Below, one piece after another: positions 1 through 11,821 of a stretch of 64,000 nt of DNA; within the stretch, counting starts at the first letter, position 1; each line of letters begins with the position of its first letter. The stretch spans positions 38,978-102,977 of the forward strand of contig JAGYXB010000285.1 in NCBI GenBank assembly GCA_022495005.1, read 5' to 3'. The position numbers were made by a program, and so were the translations under genes. Source of the stretch: Rhyacophila brunnea. Its lineage: Eukaryota > Arthropoda > Insecta > Trichoptera > Rhyacophilidae. Under the pieces are notes generated by a model. The model was not told the origin of the DNA. It worked only from the letters and a program-made list of their open reading frames with translations, and did no database searches.

Positions 1-304
1 TAGAAATCAATGTAGGTATCGACCGAGATCGGCATGAAACAGGGGAGGGGAATGATACCACCATGAAAATTTATTATACAATCGCATCAATTAAATTTGT
101 ATAATTTTTAATTCAAATGGTTTTGAAACGTCTATACGCAAAATAAAGAAACTGATTTGTATAATATAAATTCAAAACGATTCAAACTAATTTATTAAAT
201 CACAAAATGAGGCTAATAACACAGTTTATTCGGAACAAACAATAGTGAACTTTAAAAACTTAAAGATTTCATTGATATTAATTGGGCAAAGGCTGACTAT
301 GGCC
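1..304. other. AT-rich stretch, no gene seen
   Basis: No coding region, tRNA-like box or repeat termini recognised. It leads into the possible 5' part of the RTE element that follows. Confidence 0.5.
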
Positions 305-511
305 TCAATGATGTATACCGATGCCAATAGGTATACTTCTAAAAAATGTTGAGACGCCACTGTCCAAGAAAGTCAGCAATCCTATCTCTAGCCTCCGCGT
401 GGCGTCCCCCGGGCAATGCAGATAATGACGTGCTGTATAACGCAACATAATATCTGTAGCTAATAGAGAAGGGTGCAAGGCGAAACTCTGGCGCCTTAAA
501 ACGAGAGACCT
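305..511 (+). other. Possible 5' leader of the RTE LINE
   Basis: This stretch is richer in G+C than the DNA before it and runs directly into the open endonuclease frame. An in-frame stop (TAA, 497-499) closes the frame just upstream. I infer it belongs to the element's 5' region, but no second full-length copy is present in the window to define the true 5' end. Confidence 0.3.
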
Positions 512-1624
512 TTGGCTACGGGAAGGATCACCCAGACAGAAAAACCACACACCAACCCGTCTGGACAGCGTGGTGTGTTATGTCCAAAAACTTCTAGAAC
601 CCGGCCCTCATTCTCCGGAGGCCAACCTGATACTGATCACGGCAGCGATCAGCGAAGGAAGGCAGAGGGTGCTAACAATCCCCGGAGACCCGGAAAAGGC
701 TGCCAACAGATAACCATTGCTACATATAACGCAAGAACATTGTCCAGCGATGCCAAACTTGTAGAATTTCAAGAAGAGCTCCGGAATATCCACTGGGATG
801 TTGTCAGCGAAGTAAGGCGTAAAGGTGAGAGTATTATTACTTTACAAAGCGGACATGTGCTGTACTCCAAAGGAACCGATGAAGGACGCACGAGCGGTGT
901 TGGATTTGTTGTCAACAAAGCCTGGAGGGACCGCATAGTCGAGTTCAACTGCATTTCTGACAGGGTCGCAAGCAAGATACTTAAAATCAATGCTAGGTAC
1001 CGCATTCAGATTTTGCAAGTATATGCTCCGACACAGAGCTATCCTGATGAAAAAGTGGAAGAGTTTTACGAGGAAATAACATCCTTGAAAAATAAAAGTA
1101 AATGCCACTTCAACATCATAATGGGAGATTTCAATGCACGTATTGGATCATACCAAAGAGATGATATAGCGGTCGGACATTTCGGACACGGCTCAAGGGA
1201 TGGTAGAGGGGACATGCTTGTGGAGTTTGCTGAAACCAACAATCTTCACATCATGAATTCCTTTTTTCAACATAAACCTACACGCAAATGGACGTGGAGA
1301 AGCCCGACAGGAAGGACCAGCAAAATTGATTACATCCTCACTGACAAAAAATATACATTTTTAAACTGTAAGGTGATCAATCAGTTTAACACCGGCAGTG
1401 ATCACCGGATGGTGAGATGTAAGATAAGATTGAACGTCAAATCAGAAAGATCCAAACTGCAGAAGAAGTCAAATGCTCGCTTATACCTGCAGAACAATAC
1501 TGAATTCAAAAATGAACTCAAAAATGCACTATCGGCTTTCTTAGATGAGAACGAAACCGTTTCCCTATCCAACGCGGAGGATATAACGAATATTATTCTA
1601 CAATGTGCAGAAAAACAGGCGTAA
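512..1624 (+). pseudogene. RTE endonuclease domain (APE-like), degenerate
   Basis: Encodes the endonuclease that nicks target DNA for target-primed reverse transcription. In the 370-codon frame the exonuclease-endonuclease-phosphatase fold starts near residue 67. The expected catalytic residues are visible: Asn73 (TYNAR), Glu100 (SEVRR), Asp206 and Asn208 (GDFNAR), Asp273 (KIDYI) and Asp297-His298 (GSDHR). The frame opens with TTG rather than ATG and has no early Met, so the true start lies upstream and is lost or out of frame. A stop at 1622-1624 ends it, and the reverse transcriptase continues in another frame after a one-base change. Predicted insect proteins named 'craniofacial development protein 2-like' are often this endonuclease; here the context shows it is mobile DNA. 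Confidence 0.88.
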
Positions 1625-3048
1625 AAAGCTCAAAAGTTACACCTTCCACCAAGCTTTCGAAGGCAACATTGAATCTTATGGAGCAGAGAAGGAAAACCAA
1701 GAGCGATAGACAGGCACAAAACGATATGGAGTTTTCATCACTTTGCAAAACCCTCCGAAGGAAGATTAGAGAAGACCTTCGTAAATTCAATGTAAGCCTC
1801 ATACAAGCAATTGTGAAAGCAGGCAGAAATTTAAACAAAAACAAGCAATGCTTGTCGATAGGAAAACGTCAAATCACAGCACTAAAAGCAAAAGATGGTT
1901 CTATCGTCAGAAATTATGAACACTTGTTAAGCCGAGTTGAAGAGTTCTACAGCGATCTCTACAGTGATGACACTGACAATACGACTATAGACTTAGATCT
2001 TCAGAGAAATGGAAATTCGGAAGACCATACTCCCGAAATTACATCCTGGGAAGTAACCCATGCTTTAAATTACATGAAAAGTGGGAAAGCCCCCGGGGAA
2101 GACGGTTTATTGATAGATATCCTCAAAATAGCAGAAAAGGATGCAAATGAAGTACTTGCACAATTTTTCACAGCCTGCATATGCAAAGAGGATGTCCCAG
2201 AGGTATGGAAAAATGCCAGCATTGTCATTCTTCACAAAAAAGGTGACAGAGAAGACCTAGCAAATTATCGTCCAATAAGTCTACTCCCTATTCTCTACAA
2301 GACGTTCACAAAAAATCTCTCAAACCGTCTGCAAAATGTACTGGACGAGAACCAACCGAGAGAACAAGCCGGATTTAGAGGAGGATACAGCACTATGGAC
2401 CATATCCAAATCGTCAGAGAAATCATAGAGCGGTACCAGGAATACAAACTGCCACTATGCATGGGTTTTATAGACTATGAGAAGGCGTTTGATTCGATAA
2501 AGAAATGTTCAATACTCGACGCACTCAGAAAACAAGGAATCCCTGGACGCTATATAAAAATTTTCAATAATATATACAGTAGCGCAACAGCATCTGTAAA
2601 TCTCCATAAACCATCGCGCAGATTTCCTATCAGCAAAGGAGTCCGACAAGGTGATACAATCTCACCTAAACTATTTACAGCCACCCTTGAAGACTTATTC
2701 AGGCAACTTGACTGGAATGACAAAGAGATCCCCATAAATGGAGAATACCTGAGTCATCTGCGCTTTGCTGATGACATAGTAATTTTCTCGCAAGACTCAG
2801 AAGACTTCCAAAGCAGAGTGCAGGAACTCGCTGAAGTAAGAAACAAAGTAGGTTTGGAAATAAATGTAACAAAGACGAAAGTCATGTTCAACTGCTTTGC
2901 AGGCCAAAAAGAGATCCTCATCGATGGCACTCAGCTCGAACAGGTGAAAAGCTACATCTATCTGGGACAACAAGTATCTATAGATGGATGTATATTTGAT
3001 GAAATTGTTCGCAGAGTAAAGCTAGGCTGGAGTGCTTTGGCCGCCTGA
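1603..3048 (+). pseudogene. RTE reverse transcriptase, main part
   Basis: RNA-directed DNA polymerase of copy A. Visible landmarks are a linker of basic and coiled residues (1-110), GKAPGEDG (161-168), YRPISLLPILYK (222-233), motif A FIDYEKAFD (289-297), VRQGDTISP (347-355) and the catalytic FADD (388-391). All reverse transcriptase signatures expected of the RTE clade are intact. The frame overlaps the end of the endonuclease frame by 22 bases, and I read this as a one-base deletion rather than a programmed overlap. It ends early because one T is missing from a T run near 3036: copy B at 11.88 kb has TTTT where this copy has TTT. Confidence 0.9.
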
Positions 3049-3386
3049 ATAATGTCTTCAAAAGTGACCTTCCACTGTGCCTAAAGCGCAAAGTGTTCAA
3101 CCAGTGTGTGCTTCCCGTGATGACATATGCGTGTGAAACATGGACCCTAAGTAAAAAAGAGATCCAGAAACTTAGAGTAGCACAACGTGGTATGGAGAGG
3201 TGCATGCTGGGCATAACGCGAAAGGACAAAAAAAGGAATGAGTGGATAAGGAAGCAGAAAAGGGTTTGCGATGTAATAGAGTTTATTAAAAGCCTTAAAT
3301 GGAGATGGGCTGGACACATAGCTCGAAGAAGAGACAATCGTTGGACAAATCTAGTCATCCAGTGGTATCCAAGAAGTACAAAATAA
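3036..3386 (+). pseudogene. RTE C-terminal region after the second frameshift
   Basis: Continues the protein in the next frame from FGRLNNVFKSD. It includes the conserved YACETWTLSKKEIQKLRVAQ block, RCMLGITRKDKK and KWRWAGHIARR, typical of the RTE C-terminus. Other copies go on with a GRPRGRWIDEM segment and end in QQWID followed by the ATG-rich tail. Here the sequence departs at 3384 and a stop follows at once. Confidence 0.85.
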
Positions 3387-3439
3387 TATTATGTAGTTTC
3401 CACTATACATACCAGAGTTCCGCACAATGAAAAATTACT

Positions 3440-3453
3440 GTAACCATGGCAAC
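3440..3453. promoter_or_regulatory. RFX X-box-like palindrome
   Basis: GTAACCATGGCAAC fits the RFX consensus GTNRCC-(0-3)-RGYAAC exactly, with an AT spacer. RFX proteins bind such sites, classically in promoters of ciliary genes. No gene is recognised nearby, so this is only a sequence match. Confidence 0.35.
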
Positions 3454-3947
3454 CGAGTCAGTCGGTAGTGTCTCGGAGACTTTCGTTCAATTGAATTCTG
3501 ATCAGTTAGTTTATTTGAGTCATTAGGTACTTGAGTCAGTTGGACACAATATGAACGTATTGCGCAACAATTAACCTGCGAGTTTTTTTTTTAATCTTCG
3601 TTATTCATGACGTCTCACTATTCTCATAAAACTAAAAAAATAAATCATAAAAACTTGCATATATCGTCATGAAACTGAATATTGCATTCGCATAAAAGCT
3701 GGCGACTGACTATGGATATGTTGGTTTTCAGCAATGACGCATATACTTTTAATACCAATACTTTTACGTATAAGAACGATAATTGAATGATTAACGAGCT
3801 TGTTTTGACTCATGTATTTTTAATCGGTCTTTCATAAACGTCACACGTCTATTAATTAAGGAATATAATAATTATTTATGTCCATTAATAATTAAAATAC
3901 AATATTAATACGCATGATCAAATCAAAATACAACGTATGAAACCATG

Positions 3948-4000
3948 GCGTAGTTGGTGAAGCATACATTTCTAAATACGTTGGTGAGGATTCAATCCAT
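3948..4000 (+). repeat. tRNA-like SINE remnant (weak)
   Basis: GGCGTAGTTGGTGAAGCA resembles an A box, and GAGGATTCAATCC near 3987-3999 resembles a B box at tRNA spacing. The sequence is degenerate and no second copy was found here. Confidence 0.25.
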
Positions 4001-4914
4001 CTCTGGTAATATCATGTCACAACACACAAAAGTTGTTCAACGAACATAACTTAGAGATTCATCTTTTAAACTAAAAAAATACACATTTACTGGGAATAAT
4101 TTAATACTTCAAAATATAAATTAATAGTCAAAAGTATTAAATTGCAGTGAATAGTATAACACTCACATTGATTCAAAATAAACTCTAATTTTTACGTAGA
4201 TATACCGTTAGTCTATAGCAAAAATTTTATAATTTTTAGACCGATTTTATTCGTTGCATATTCCTCTGCCCTTGTTCATTTACACAGTATACCCACTGCC
4301 CAGTGCTAACGATGAAAAACTACTGCCATCAAGGAAGTAAAAGGGTCATAGGGATTTTACTTCACGTTAAAGTCATTAGGGTATTAAACATACGAAAAAT
4401 ACTCGTTAAATATAAGTCGTTAATGTAACTTTATAATAAATTAAGTTTTACTTTAATGACTGGCAAAGCTTTTCGGGCACAGGATGTGTAAGCGCATTAT
4501 AACAAAAGAAGATAAATTATCGGCCGTTTAAAGGTAAACCTCATTGTGCATTTTAGGGATAAATCTTTATGAATAATAAAGTTCAGTCCTAAACTTTTTA
4601 ATGACTGTATTTATCACTTGCAACATTGCATTAGTATTATATTGAATTTGCAACAATGTTTTTAATCTATTTTGGTAAAATTCCTTGACTTTCTAGTGGG
4701 TCAAGCTGTTATAACTAAACAAATTGAAATTCTAATGGATGTACTATTCCTTTGAGTCGGGTTTTGCCTTTCGGTATGCAAGGATCACAATAAAAATATG
4801 CTACAAACAAATTTTAGATCATTATACGTATACCTGATCACCAGTGATAATATATTCAATAAGCGAATAAATCGTCAAAACCCTACATAATAGATCGTTA
4901 GATGACTATTTTGT

Positions 4915-5440
4915 GAACATTACAAATTATTACTTTAAAACGTTCACAAAATGACACTTAGAAGAAAGGAAATATTAATAAAACAGTATTACATAAAAAA
5001 AACTAGATCAGTATTAAACAGTAGAAAAGTGTAAACACAAAAAAATATAAATTAGATACAAGAAAATACAACGAATGAGCTAAGCAGACTGAGCAGAAAA
5101 TGCCCACCTATGTGTCAATATGTCAATATCCGAAGTGAGTTAGTTGAACAGAGTTATTGCCCTCCCAATTGGCATTACCAATGGCAGGTTAGTTCTGCAC
5201 TTGGAACAACTAACAAGGGATACCCTCGATTTCTAAGATAATAATAATCAGATACACACAAACCAATACCACCAAGAATGGCAGAGTTTCCATTTACGCC
5301 GCGTATAAGTCGGAAAAAATATGTAGCTAAATAAAGATCCTTTCTAAACTTTAAGCTACAGTATGTACGGATACCTAAGAGAAAGTCAGTCGGATAGAGC
5401 CACGAATAATATCCGTACATTCAACAAACGTAAAAATTGT
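4915..5440 (-). mobile_element. Jockey/CR1-like LINE 3' fragment
   Basis: On the minus strand it encodes YGYYSWLYPTDFLLGIRTYC and YLATYFFRLIRGVNGNSAIL, closely matching the C-terminal reverse transcriptase region of the LINE at 23,676-24,546. The similarity continues through the 3' untranslated region down to about 4915 (TTTTGTGAACG). It is a 5'-truncated remnant with no catalytic motif. Confidence 0.75.
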
Positions 5441-6214
5441 CATTATTGGGCTACATCCATTAGAATTTAAATTCAATTTCCACCAAATACCTTCGGTCAA
5501 TAGTATTAATATTAAACACATGGAGTAATTTCAAAGATAAATTGAAGTAGATTTAAAAAAAAAATAAGAGGCATCTTATAAAACTGTTCATTAGTACCCA
5601 ATGATATTTGTAGTATAGTATAAATAAATCTAACAAATATAATAAATAATAATAAATAAAATACATAATTTAAATGACACCACTGCTGTGTGAAAGAAAC
5701 AACATTAATTAACAGAATACACCTTATCTTTCTATCATGGTTTTAAAAGTATTGTAAAGATTCAGTTTTAGTTTATAAAAATAGTACCTAGTGGATGTTA
5801 AGCAACCATTTTTTTATGTTCTGTAATAGTAGGTACCTAACTAACTAAAGACTAAGTGTATTTTGAATGTGTTATCAAATGAATGAAGACTCAAGAGGAT
5901 CATCGAATCAAGGAGTAGAGACAAATTAAAAAGGGTGTTTGTTGCCACCCTTTGCTTTGACCGTGCGCATGGACTGCACATATTAGGCACAAGGGTATGA
6001 CGATCCTGATTGATATGTACAAAGTTATATAAAAGTTTAGTTAATTAAGCAATTAAAAAGTATTATATTTTAAAATATTGTTATGTAATGATTATCACAT
6101 GTATAATAAATATTGTTTCAATTGCATAAACGTATATTAACTGGACACTTAGTAACAAATAGTCACTTCTGAATATACTATTTATATACATTTAGAATCT
6201 CTATCATTCAGACT

Positions 6215-6405
6215 TTTCTCAGCGGACATTGGTGACCCAAATACGACCATCTATTTGTTTACTTTGTCCCAGGTAAACGTAGTTGTCTACTTGATCGAGC
6301 CGGGTGCCATTGATGAGGATCTTTTTAGAGTAAACTAACCAGTGTCTCATTAATTGCATCTTTGAGACATTACCCTTTAAACCTACTTTCAGACGTTTAT
6401 TTATA
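6215..6405 (-). mobile_element. Decayed RTE LINE fragment
   Basis: The minus strand reads KKILINGTRLDQVDNYVYLG followed by QIDGRIW. This parallels KEILIDGTQLEQVKSYIYLG and SIDGCIF in copy A. Stops and frameshifts flank it. Confidence 0.65.
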
Positions 6406-7849
6406 AGCTTTTACACACTCAAGTACAATGAGGTCTTATATAAATAAACAAATAGGTACTCAAGTTCAATATAAATATTATGCAAATATAACTATTTCAG
6501 TACGACATATTGTATACTATAATGTATTTTATATGTATCGATCATTCTTTGTATCGTAAATACGTGTCATATTGTACATTACTTTGCACAGATACAAATA
6601 CACCAGATGTGGCCTGCATAAATCATGTTAGACGTATAAAATATTGTATTAAACCTACTGCTGCAACTCGAGTCAAATCACACTGCAAGAATAAAACAAA
6701 TCGGGTGGATAGATCCTTTACTTGAAAACTAGTTGCTTATTATTAAACTTGAATTTAAAATTTTAATCAAACTTAGCATACACACTTACGAACTGCAGCA
6801 GTTACGCGCAGCATGCGAATAAAATATTTTGCCACGCGTACCAAACGAACGACTGACAAGCATGCCATAAACCAAAAATAAGAGTATTTTTTCCAGAACA
6901 AGTACTTATAAATACCAGGAATTACGTTACAGAAATAACGTCACATCATTTAATAGTCACAACATGCGCGATTTATGAAACAAAATGTAATATTTACCCC
7001 GTCAAACTGCGGCAGCAAAATCTTTTGTTTTCATAAATTCTAAAACTCTTGCTAGCAGATGTGTAGCAACCGTTATTAAATGGTGACATCAAACACAACA
7101 ATTTATTAACAGAGGACCAATTGAACGTGTGATTCAATATAAATATTTAGAATTAGTCAATCGGAAATGAGTCCAGTCTCAAGAATTGGAAACAATGAAC
7201 GGAGCATCTTTCAAAATAAGACTCTTCCTTAGTTATCAAAACCTTAATCTTGATTTAAAACTGCATATAGTTTGTTGTTATATTATTGCAATCCTTTTTG
7301 ACATGCCAAAAATATTTGGATTTCATCTTATCTACATAATATAGGTACTTTTTATGTTTTTCTGTATTTTTTTTATATTTTTCTTATGATTTCTACTTAC
7401 TTATATGTGTTTTTCTTTTTTTAACCATTTTCAGTAACTCTTCAATATACCTAATCTTTATAACTGTATTTAATATTTAATTTATTATGCTTTTTGTGTC
7501 CGCGTGTTATTAGGAGCATCACGACATATTATATTCTTTTATTTTAAATTCTCATTATATCTATCCTCTATGATTGATTCTGTTTGATTGACAACCTCAA
7601 ACAAATAAACAGAGAGATTCTGCGTAGTATAAAAACAATAAATTTATAGTAACTTGGCTATATTGTGGGAGGATAGAGTTCAGGAATCCTCAACTTGTTA
7701 TCAAAGGAAAGATCAATGGTAAACGTAGCTGAGGACGATGCCGCATTTTGTGGCTTATGAACTTATAATTAATCTTAATTAATATAAGGCCAGCTCTAAT
7801 AGTTAAATAGTTCTAAATAGCAAGTGATAGAACAAAAATTTACCTGATG

Positions 7850-8030
7850 GTGGCTTAAGCGCCGGCTAGACGCTCATGCTTTACCACAAGCTTACTTGCA
7901 CAAACCGATTTTTATCGGGAAGCCCGTATGTATGGACGGGAAAACTGTAGCTCGCGCATACCGAAATATGTTCCGTATACCATGCAGGCAAGTCGCTGCC
8001 GTCTAACAGGCGCTTTACACTCGTTGGGAG
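7850..8030. repeat. Short palindromic MITE-like block
   Basis: GC-richer than its surroundings. Its outer parts form an imperfect inverted repeat (TTAAGCGCCGGCTAGACG against the complement of CGTCTAACAGGCGCTTTACA). No clear target duplication was seen. It may be a non-autonomous DNA transposon remnant. Confidence 0.35.
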
Positions 8031-8174
8031 GTGTATAAAACAAGTATCGAAACTTTTTTTTTAACATTGGAATTTGACGATCTGAAAATATTATTTTATC
8101 CCTTACGCATTTTGTATATTATATTATTATGATAATACAACTTTAGTAAGTATTCAATTCTGATTCATTTATAA

Positions 8175-8260
8175 CAGTGGCGAAGGGTGATTTTTGGAAA
8201 GAGGTAGGCTATGGAGATCAAATAAAAATAGCACACTTGTCAGGTATACTCACGGGAAAT
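8175..8260 (+). mobile_element. Single end of the CAGTGGCGAAGGGTG foldback family
   Basis: Starts CAGTGGCGAAGGGTG and later has GAGGTAGGCT, matching the termini of the foldback element at 23,220-24,651. A partner end was not found nearby. Confidence 0.45.
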
Positions 8261-9284
8261 AAGACGATAATACGATATTACTACGGATGAATAGGTACAC
8301 ACTAATGTGAACATCACACTATATCGATTAAATTTCAATAGCTCACTGACGATGTAGAATTGATCAATGAATATAAATTATGTATTTTCCTATACCTACA
8401 CGCAACATACGCCTAAATATATATCATCGGTAAATATTAACAACAACCCAATATGACAAACAAAAAAATAATATACTTATATATTCTATGACTGAATTAA
8501 AATAAATGATAAATAATAATCACGAGATAAAATTATTAATTATTTTTAAAAATATTCTATCTTTATAATATGACGTTATCGAACAAATATAAATAATTTT
8601 TTTAATTATCGCATTATTAATTATTATTTGAATAAAGCGCCAATGCGACAGTCCTCGACACTAAATAAATAAACTTTGCCTTATAAGCCTATAGATTCGT
8701 ATGAATAAAAGCAGACTGCTCCGATGCCCTTGAAACGCAGTTCATACGGTAAGCTCGGAAAATTATTGTCGAGTGAAACGATATTAATTCAAATACTCGC
8801 TAGATGTGCTGGTTTGTCACTTATTATTTAATTATTCTACATTATACTGACGATAGATGGCTCCCATTTATATATATTTTTTTTAAATAATATTAATTAT
8901 TATTCTGACGCTATGGTTTCCGCACATTTTTTTATTTAAATTTCAATACTTTCTATCTATTTTTCTTAGAAGGTAGACTTCAAATAATCACCTACCATGG
9001 AGCCTTCGTCACCGATTTTTAATAGATATTAATAAACAATGTCTAAACTGAACGCCTTAAATGCCCTCATTTTGCAAAGGAAATAAGTCATTCGAAAGGC
9101 TAGCGTGAAATGGAAAATTCTCCTTGGCATCCGACCTTTAGATTTAATATTATAAAATAAGATAAAGATACACTCGTATAGATTAATGCTAGCTTTACTG
9201 CAAATATTAATATACTTATGAAATAAATTGCGTATTATTTTCCATTTTTTTATATGAAATACAGATTCATAATGTATTTCTTCT
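8261..9284. other. Unannotated AT-rich DNA
   Basis: Simple AT-rich sequence. No coding region or element end recognised. Confidence 0.5.
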
Positions 9285-9660
9285 TCTTTCTTGCACCCTG
9301 TGAAACCCCAGCATTAACACATAGGGCAAGCACAAGTTTTCGCCAAATTTCCTCGGTCCACCGCAAAGCATAGATCGCTTTTATAGTACCGCTGCAGGAT
9401 GTCAAGGGTGCAAGAACACATTTCCCAGCCACGTAAAGCGTCTCTTCGCGATTACTTCAATCATCAAGGGCTGCTGTGTCCACTCACGAACTCAAGTATA
9501 CGAACACCGATGTGCCCCTAAGATTCGACGGATACATTGATTCTCAAAGCTCAAAAGCCAAGAATTCTGAAGCTTACTAAGATGTCACGTCTTACAGCGA
9601 TATAGAATAACAGTGGTAGCATGCACAATTTGAAAAAACGAGATTTGGTCCACACAGAAT
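9285..9660 (-). mobile_element. LINE reverse transcriptase C-terminal fragment with (GAA)n tail
   Basis: Minus-strand reading with frameshifts gives FENQCIRRILGAHRCSY, then KRRFTWLGNV, and ends in GCAAGAAAGAAGAAG. It parallels the better copy at 29,705-30,425 (RRLTWLGHML). Only the non-catalytic C-terminus remains. Confidence 0.6.
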
Positions 9661-9822
9661 ACAGCCGTGACCTCCATGCGACTCTAAGTTGGCTGAATGA
9701 ACACTTTATAATGTATTTATTAAATAATACAGAAATACCTAATGGGCTGAAAACCCTTGCGTTTTGATTAACAATAATATATAGAATTTCAAATAATTAC
9801 GAATTTAAAAAAAAAAAAAATA

Positions 9823-9842
9823 CTAACCTAACCCAACCTAAC
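9823..9842 (-). repeat. Short telomere-like run
   Basis: CTAACCTAACCCAACCTAAC is a degenerate run of the insect telomere unit (TTAGG on the other strand). It follows an A-rich run. Confidence 0.5.
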
Positions 9843-10093
9843 ATAAATTTAATATGAATTATTAGATGACTATATTATACTATACTACTTGGCATAGTAA
9901 TTTTCTTCCAAGACTCAGAAGACCTCCAAAACAGAATGCAGGAAGTCGCTGAAGTAAGCAACAAAGTAGCTTTGAAAATAAATGTAATAAAGACGAAAGT
10001 CATGTTCAACTGCTTTGCGGACCAAAAAGAAATCTTCATCAATGGCACTCAGCTCGAACAGGTGAAAAGCTACATCTATCTGGGACAACAAGT

Positions 10094-11821
10094 CGTCGCT
10101 ATGGGATTTGTTTCCCGAATATCCATTTTTGTCGAAATCGACATTTTAATGCAGTTCAATTTCTTTTATTGAACTCTTCCGAAATCATTTATAAAAGCAA
10201 TATATTTTTATCTAGGAACAGAGATAATTTTTTAAAAAACCCGAATACGCCATGTTAAGTTACAATTACTCCGTGGTGTTCTCCCGAATGTCCAACTATT
10301 CGTACCTGAATATCCAAGTTAATTTCGGTAGAAATATATCTCTGGCTGAGTGTTTATTTCCCGAATATGACTTTAGCCAATCAAACCGCGCTCACGCCGT
10401 GCATCTCGCTCCCACATTCACGCTGTCTGGCTCTAAAACAATCACGCCCACTTTCATATTTTTCGGCCGTCTGGAGACTTCTTTCAAATTTCGTCTTATT
10501 GATATTGTTTTTAACGTTACTATTGTTTTAATAGTGAATTCATCAAATTTGAAGAGATCATTTATAGCTGATACATCACCAGTTCGCCCTGAACTTACAG
10601 TAAAGTTGTGGAAGTGAGTATTTTAACCTAAATAACTGCATTTTGTTTTGATAAATGACACAAAATCCCAACGGTTATATGAATTCTACAGTATGACCCG
10701 GCAACTACTATGACGTAAAAAATAATTATTATTTCAAATTATTATTAACCAAACATTGTTTGTCTTTATTTTACTTTTAATCTAGGTATTTCTATGAAAA
10801 TAAAGGCGATGCTCTTATTTATTTTTGAATGCGCTGATAGGTAATTTAATTAAATATGTATGTTAGTAACTATTTATTTGGTGGATATTATATACTTAGG
10901 ATATTGGTACCTACCTAATATTAGCAGTCAATAGTAATTAATTTATACATGCTATTATTTTGTGTTGTTATTCTTTACAATAGTAAATATATAATATTTA
11001 TTTGGTGGTTTGTAATAAGTTTAATTGTCAATTATAGAAATATATAGATATAATAATATACAGATATATATATAAATAGGTAGTTGTTTTTTTTTTTAGT
11101 ATTAATATAAAATTGTTAGCAAGTACGAGTAAGTACCATCATAAAATATTAGAGAAATGACCGTGACGTCTGTTAGTTTTTGAAGTATAATATACCTTAT
11201 AATATATTTTATCAGAAGTGATTTAAAAAAAAATATGAAAGTATGTTCAATTATTAGAATGGTACATTCTTAAATCTTGTGAATTATTCGTTCAATAAAA
11301 AATAGTAAATTACTTAAAAACTATTTTATTACTTAATCCGAAAAAAAAACTGAAAAAGCGATTGCCGCATGTTATTATTACATACGATCTTGGGTAATTA
11401 CGATCATTAAGTATTTAAATAGTAGAGGTAATTATTAACAATTATCGTGTAAATAAATATAACATTTGAGGCGCGTACTTTTTGACCACTCAGTAATCTG
11501 TGGGCCGTGCAGCAATACGCTACAGTCTTAAATCCCGAACGTCCATGTTTTGTCCCGAATATCCATTATTCTGAGAGAGCGCTAAAATTTCCCGAATATC
11601 CACAGTGAGTACTTGTAAATAAAACGCATTTTCTGTGCATTTAATGATTTATACCAGTATATTATTCTTGGAATCTATTCTTAGATAATGTTGCAATCAT
11701 ACAGTATAGAAAGAATGATTGATACATCTACTGATATTAAAATATACGACAGTGAAATTTGTTTTTCGTTTCCTGAAAAATTGACATTTGGTCTATTCGG
11801 GAAACAAATCCTATAGCGACG
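10094..11821. mobile_element. 1,728-bp TIR element inserted in an RTE copy
   Basis: Both ends carry the same inverted repeat: CGTCGCTATGGGATTTG at the left and CGTCGCTATAGGATTTG in the complement of the right. Both continue with TTTCCCGAATA, giving about 28 bp with one mismatch. RTE bases flank it as CAACAAGT on the left and AAGTGTCT on the right. Uninterrupted copies read CAACAAGTGTCT or a close variant, so AAGT is duplicated. CCCGAATATCC-type motifs recur inside near both ends, at about 10,110, 10,270-10,370 and 11,520-11,600. A 121-codon open frame (10,252-10,617) has no domain I recognise and no transposase catalytic motif was found. I infer a non-autonomous DNA transposon; the superfamily is unknown. 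Confidence 0.8.
11243..11302 (+). repeat. 55-bp dispersed module, copy 1
   Basis: Contains ATGTTCAATTATTAGAATGG, then TACATTCTTAAATCTTGTG and AATTATTCGTTCAATAAAA. Four related copies lie at 43,762, 48,827, 50,230 and 58,448, all on the same strand. This one is inside the 1,728-bp TIR element. Function unknown. Confidence 0.6.

Larger units (their letters stand above)
512..3383 (+). mobile_element. RTE-type LINE copy A, nearly complete but broken
   Basis: Non-LTR retrotransposon with an apurinic-like endonuclease followed by reverse transcriptase, the order expected for the RTE clade. It is the longest of at least eight RTE-related copies or fragments here. Two single-base frameshifts break the polyprotein, near 1620 and near 3036. 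Homology stops at 3383, where copies at 12.2, 38.8 and 45.4 kb continue for about 150 more bases, most of them to a (TGATGA)n tail. Loss of the 3' end is unusual for a LINE, because aborted reverse transcription removes 5' ends. A later deletion, recombination or insertion probably removed it. Non-functional. Confidence 0.9.
3384..4914. other. Unannotated AT-rich DNA
   Basis: No coding region found. It holds a perfect X-box-like palindrome at 3440-3453 and a weak tRNA-like stretch at 3948-4000. Confidence 0.5.
5441..8174. other. Unannotated AT-rich DNA with small repeat remnants
   Basis: No gene found. The only recognisable pieces are the RTE fragment at 6215-6405 and the palindromic block at 7850-8030. 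A 71-codon open stretch at 6510-6725 has no recognisable features and is probably chance. Confidence 0.45.

Noticed and set aside
1603..1624. Programmed frameshift or overlap between endonuclease and reverse transcriptase
   Set aside because: RTE-clade proteins are normally one continuous frame here and a one-base loss explains the overlap; no slippery site with a downstream structure was seen.
8175..8260. A complete foldback element
   Set aside because: Only one terminus could be found; no inverted partner within the next kilobase by eye.
10252..10617. 121-codon frame in the 1.7-kb TIR element as a possible transposase
   Set aside because: Too short, with no DDE/D or DNA-binding motif visible; kept only as a note under the element.
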